Of a DNA stretch of 9,736 bases, positions 7,621 through 9,736 are shown piece after piece. Origin of the DNA: Mesorhizobium sp. (GTDB lineage Bacteria > Pseudomonadota > Alphaproteobacteria > Rhizobiales > Rhizobiaceae); contig JAUYMV010000647.1 in assembly GCA_030698645.1 (NCBI GenBank), forward strand, positions 1 to 9,736. The letters are read 5' to 3'. Under the pieces are notes generated by a model. That model was given only the letters and a program-made list of their open reading frames with translations, ran no database searches and was not told the origin of the DNA. Within the stretch, counting starts at the first letter, position 1; each line of letters begins with the position of its first letter. Made by a program: the position numbers and the translations under genes.

Positions 7621-7780
7621 ACACCATTGCAGCCCTAGGAGCGCAGGGTCTCCACCGTCGTGCATAGTTTCCACCCGCCACCCCCAACAAAATCAACCCC
7701 TTCCACGATTTCCGCCCCCATCCCATCCACACCGGACGGTTTCGCCCGACAATGTCCGTAGCTCAACGCGAGGCCCGGAC
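7621..7780. other. C-rich, G-poor intergenic stretch
   Basis: Between the tandem repeat and the 139-aa gene the plus strand is notably C-rich and G-poor (about 7668-7730), so the minus strand carries several runs of three to five G. No gene, tRNA or clear promoter is seen. A minus-strand frame ending at 7635 runs through it but is mostly the antisense shadow of the downstream gene. Confidence 0.4.
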
Positions 7781-8200
7781 ATGGAAGTCGCAGCCCAGGA
7801 CCACCAGAAGACGATCCGGCGCATCGCGGCGCTGCTCGTCGCGCTGGCAGCACTTGCCGAGCGTGCCGGCGGCCGGTCGCCCCCCGTGCGCTTTCTCGTG
7901 CTCTCCATCCTGTTCTTTGCGGAAACGGTGGCGCGGGGATTCGTCGTCGGGGCGGCGCCGGGGACATGGCCATGTCTTGGGGACCCCTCGGAGATCCCGA
8001 GCGGTCCCATGGACGCCGCACAGCTCGCCCGGCGCTTCCGGGCGCTCGCCGCGGCACTCGGCGCCCTGCTGCCTCCAGCCTGCCGCTTCGGCGGCCGGAA
8101 TGCCGGCTCCGGCCGCGCCCCTTGCCGCCGCGCGCCAAACCCCCACCGGCTTGTCACGAAACCCGCCGGCGGAGCGCCGCGGCCCGCCGACACGTCCTGA
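7781..8200 (+). CDS. Hypothetical protein with N-terminal hydrophobic segments (139 aa)
   Basis: A 139-residue protein that resembles a recurrent unnamed small protein of Mesorhizobium-type genomes, a resemblance from memory only. The N-terminus TIRRIAALLVALAALAERAG (11-30) is an amphipathic or membrane helix, and FLVLSILFFAETVARGFVV (38-56) is a likely membrane segment. A middle part ARRFRALAAALGALLPPACRFGG (82-104) is helical. The last 35 residues are Arg/Pro/Gly rich and unstructured, ending with Cys-bearing segments. GAGG at 7770-7773 lies 7 nt ahead of the ATG. The stop codon (8198-8200) touches the start of repeat copy B, so its 3' end may have been shaped by insertion of that repeat. 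The antisense frame is longer but lacks any recognisable features, so the plus strand is preferred. Confidence 0.6.
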   Translation: MEVAAQDHQKTIRRIAALLVALAALAERAGGRSPPVRFLVLSILFFAETVARGFVVGAAPGTWPCLGDPSEIPSGPMDAAQLARRFRALAAALGALLPPACRFGGRNAGSGRAPCRRAPNPHRLVTKPAGGAPRPADTS

Positions 8201-8201
8201 G

Positions 8202-8255
8202 GCGCTGCCCCTCATCGCCCTGCCGGGCACTTCTCCCCGCAAGCACGGGGAGAGG
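8202..8255 (-). repeat. Palindromic repeat element, copy B (inverted relative to copy A)
   Basis: Read on the minus strand this unit matches 5518-5570: hairpin TTCTCCCCGC-AAGCAC-GGGGAGAG and the conserved tail whose complement here is GCGCTGCCCCTCATC. A few substitutions and 2 extra bases in the loop distinguish it. CGCTGCCCCTC (8203-8213) recurs inverted as GAGGGGCAGCG at 8403-8413, so the stretch 8203-8413 is a composite with inverted ends. Confidence 0.8.
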
Positions 8256-8261
8256 GACGCA

Positions 8262-8363
8262 GCTCGAACGCCGGCGCCCCCTCTCCTCGTCTTTCACGGG
8301 GTCCGAAGGCACGCGCTCAAACGCCGGCGCCCCCTCTCCTCGTTGTTCACTGGGGTCCGAAGG
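8262..8363 (+). repeat. Tandem duplication of a 48/49-bp unit
   Basis: Copies at 8262-8309 and 8315-8363 are nearly identical, sharing AACGCCGGCGCCCCCTCTCC, then CTCGT, TTCAC and GGGGTCCGAAGG, with few changes and one inserted base. Each contains the palindromic core GCCGGC. Spacing is 53 bp. The duplication looks recent compared with the other repeats in the window. Confidence 0.85.
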
Positions 8364-8365
8364 AC

Positions 8366-8387
8366 GGGCGAGACCAGCGGCTCGCCC
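8366..8387. repeat. Hairpin with 7-bp stem
   Basis: GGGCGAG (8366-8372) and CTCGCCC (8381-8387) pair perfectly around an 8-nt loop, directly after the second tandem copy. It is probably part of the same composite repeat as the GAGGGGCAGCG end at 8403-8413. Confidence 0.5.
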
Positions 8388-8461
8388 AGGAATGGGTAAG
8401 GGCGAGGGGCAGCGTCGAGGGTGGGATGTTGCAGTCGACGGGATGATTTGCCGCGCGACAT

Positions 8462-8479
8462 TGCCCGGCGCGCCGGGCA
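8462..8479. terminator. 18-bp perfect palindrome downstream of the kinase gene
   Basis: TGCCCGGCGCGCCGGGCA is a perfect GC-rich palindrome 20 bp beyond the kinase stop codon. It sits between two converging genes, where a bidirectional terminator is expected. There is no long T tract on either side (ATT on each flank), so calling it a terminator is tentative. Confidence 0.35.
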
Positions 8480-8499
8480 TTGCCGCCCGCCCTATGCCC

Positions 8500-9510
8500 T
8501 CACTCCGCAAGGCGCTTGGGGTCGACCTTCAGTGTGACGACGATGCCGTCCTTGGCCCATTCATAGGCGATCGAGCCGCGCAGATGGCCGGTGACGCTGC
8601 GCTCGACGAGCCGGCTGCCATAGCCGGGCGCCTGCGTCGGCGCCTCGACCGCGGGGCCGCCGCTCTCGGTCCAGACGATCGTGACGGCTTCGTCGTGGGC
8701 GGAGCAGGAGACGTCGAGCGTGCCGGTATCGACCGAGAGCGCGCCATATTTCAGCGAGTTGGTCGCCAGTTCGTGAACGATGAGCGCAACGATGGTGGTC
8801 GCGGATTCGCCGACGCTCATCCGGGGCACCGACACCCGGATGCGTCCGCTGAACGCGCCGAGATCGTCATAGGGCGCCAGCAGCACGGTCAGCAGGTCGC
8901 CGAGCAGGGCGGCGGCGGCCTGCGTCTGCCCGGGGACCGGCCGCACCAGATCGTGCGCGCGGCCGAGCGCGGTCAGGCGCTGAGTCAGTTCGCGCGCCAT
9001 GTCGTTGGTCGTCGAAGTCGAGCGCGAGGTGATGTTGGTCAGGCCGGAGGCGATGCTGAGCAGGTTCTTGACGCGGTGGCTCATCTCGCCGGCCAGCAGC
9101 TCGCGGCCCTCTTCCGCCTGTTTTCGGCCGGTCACGTCGATGAAGATCCCGAACATGATCCGCTTGACGATCCCGGCGTCGTCGCCCTGGCCGCGCGCCG
9201 AGATCCACCTCACCTCGTCCCCGATCATGATGCGGAAGTCAATCTCGTAGGGACCGACGATCGCGCGCGTGGCGGTGAAGGCTGCCCGCACGCGATCCCG
9301 GTCGGCCGGATGAATGTGGGCGGAGAGGTCCTCGAAACTGACGTCCTGGCCGCGCGGTATTCCCCACAGATCGTAGGCATGGTCGTCCATCGCCAGCGCA
9401 TCGGTGTCGACGTTCCAGGACCACAGCGTGACGCCCGCGGCCTCGATCGCGCGCACCAGATTCCTTGGCTCCCAGAGAAGGGGTTTCAGATGTTCGGCGG
9501 TCATCGTCAT
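8500..9510 (-). CDS. PAS-containing HWE-family sensor histidine kinase
   Basis: A 336-residue soluble signal-transduction kinase. Residues 20-130 form a PAS domain (GVTLWSWN, HIHPADRDRV, then IFIDVTGRKQAEE at its end). The HWE kinase core follows: phosphoacceptor His145 in SHRVKN, the N-box VHELATNSLKYG with His246 and Asn251, the diagnostic Trp280-x-Glu282 in WTESGGP, and the G-box PGYGSRLVERSVTGHLRG (295-312). There is no LOV-type NCRFLQ motif and no membrane segment, so the input is a cytosolic cue or ligand that I cannot name. I chose the ATG at 9510 because GGAG lies 5 nt upstream. The frame is open to 9720, but the added 70 residues are Arg/Cys rich and unlike the family. HWE kinases often feed single-domain regulators or the PhyR general stress response, but no partner is in this window. 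Confidence 0.92.
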   Translation of the reverse strand: MTMTAEHLKPLLWEPRNLVRAIEAAGVTLWSWNVDTDALAMDDHAYDLWGIPRGQDVSFEDLSAHIHPADRDRVRAAFTATRAIVGPYEIDFRIMIGDEVRWISARGQGDDAGIVKRIMFGIFIDVTGRKQAEEGRELLAGEMSHRVKNLLSIASGLTNITSRSTSTTNDMARELTQRLTALGRAHDLVRPVPGQTQAAAALLGDLLTVLLAPYDDLGAFSGRIRVSVPRMSVGESATTIVALIVHELATNSLKYGALSVDTGTLDVSCSAHDEAVTIVWTESGGPAVEAPTQAPGYGSRLVERSVTGHLRGSIAYEWAKDGIVVTLKVDPKRLAE

Positions 9511-9736
9511 GCAAGCTCCGAATCTCTCGATCGTAGAGAATGGCGCAGCGGCGCAGGCGACGCGGCGGCATTCCCGGATGTCCCTTCCGGATGCCCCGTC
9601 TAGCCTGTGAATCCCGGGGCGGCTATCCCTCAAACACGGCTCCGCCGGGAAAACGTCCCGGTTTGTGGATGAAGGGCTTTGGCTCAGACATTTCAACCGC
9701 TTGTGCGGCGCTGTCGGCAATTGCGGAATCTACTCA
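9511..9736 (-). promoter_or_regulatory. Upstream region of the kinase gene
   Basis: The 226 bp from the kinase start to the window edge show no gene. Minor features are TCTCT/AGAGA arms around 7 nt (9523-9539) just above the ribosome site, a direct CCGGATG pair (9574-9580 and 9587-9593), and an inverted repeat CCGGGA-AAACG-TCCCGG (9645-9661). On the minus strand TTGAAA (9691-9696) could be a -35 box, but no good -10 is spaced from it. I see no GGAAC-type EcfG promoter. Confidence 0.25.

Larger units (their letters stand above)
8201..8499. other. Repeat-filled intergenic region between the 139-aa gene and the kinase
   Basis: This 299-bp gap separates two convergent genes. It holds repeat copy B, the 48-bp tandem duplication, a 7-bp-stem hairpin and an 18-bp palindrome, each listed on its own. 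No gene is seen. Short frames crossing it are shadows of repeated sequence. Confidence 0.7.

Noticed and set aside
7547..7640. Complete insertion sequence beside the HNH gene
   Set aside because: The 22-bp repeats recall IS21-type ends, but no transposase gene or matching opposite end is present.
7635..8138. Minus-strand open frame overlapping the 139-aa gene
   Set aside because: Its body is Arg/Gly/Pro-rich antisense of a better plus-strand gene with a ribosome site. The end (VGGGGWKLCTTVETLRS) looks less random but has no independent start or support.
5511..8499. CRISPR array in the repeat-rich segment
   Set aside because: No set of identical repeats with regular unique spacers occurs. 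Repeats are inverted or tandem pairs only.
9511..9720. N-terminal extension of the kinase to an ATG at 9720
   Set aside because: The added 70 residues are Arg/Cys/Pro-rich, and the ATG at 9510 has GGAG at good spacing followed by a normal PAS-type N-terminus.

Overview
The window reads as a high-GC alphaproteobacterial chromosome segment, most likely from the Hyphomicrobiales and near Mesorhizobium or other Phyllobacteriaceae. This rests on strong G/C preference at third codon positions, an HWE-family sensor kinase (a mostly alphaproteobacterial family), and short palindromic repeats of the kind that I recall being scattered through such genomes. The genus is an inference.

Left part (8-5510): a HerA/YjgR-type (DUF853) P-loop ATPase is encoded on the minus strand. 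Divergent from it, on the plus strand, is the overlapping pair mutA-mutB for adenosylcobalamin-dependent methylmalonyl-CoA mutase, which makes succinyl-CoA from propionyl-CoA-derived methylmalonyl-CoA. MutB keeps the catalytic and B12-binding residues that I can locate. MutA is short, has no B12-binding domain and lacks catalytic residues, so it is probably a structural subunit. The 257-bp divergent gap holds a terminator-like hairpin just after a possible -10 box, plus two more inverted repeats before mutA.

Middle part (5511-8499): an accessory-looking stretch between the mut genes and the kinase. It is packed with repeats: a repeat family present in inverted orientation at both ends (5518-5570 and 8202-8255), a 31-bp perfect inverted repeat, small GAA-loop hairpins, and tandem repeats of about 50 bp and 22 bp. 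Between these lie a 63-aa charged protein, a 68-aa tryptophan-bearing protein with an uncertain start, a 347-aa HNH/Cys4 zinc protein whose start lies one base after the stop of the 68-aa gene, and a 139-aa putative membrane protein. The HNH gene and its partner use more A/T-ending codons than their neighbours, which suggests separate ancestry.

Right part (8500-9736): a 336-aa PAS-HWE histidine kinase on the minus strand, with no response regulator in view, and its upstream region up to the window edge.

The least explained part of the window is the HNH gene pair inside the repeat-bounded segment. I see a coherent two-gene unit there, but no proof of a defence or mobility function.
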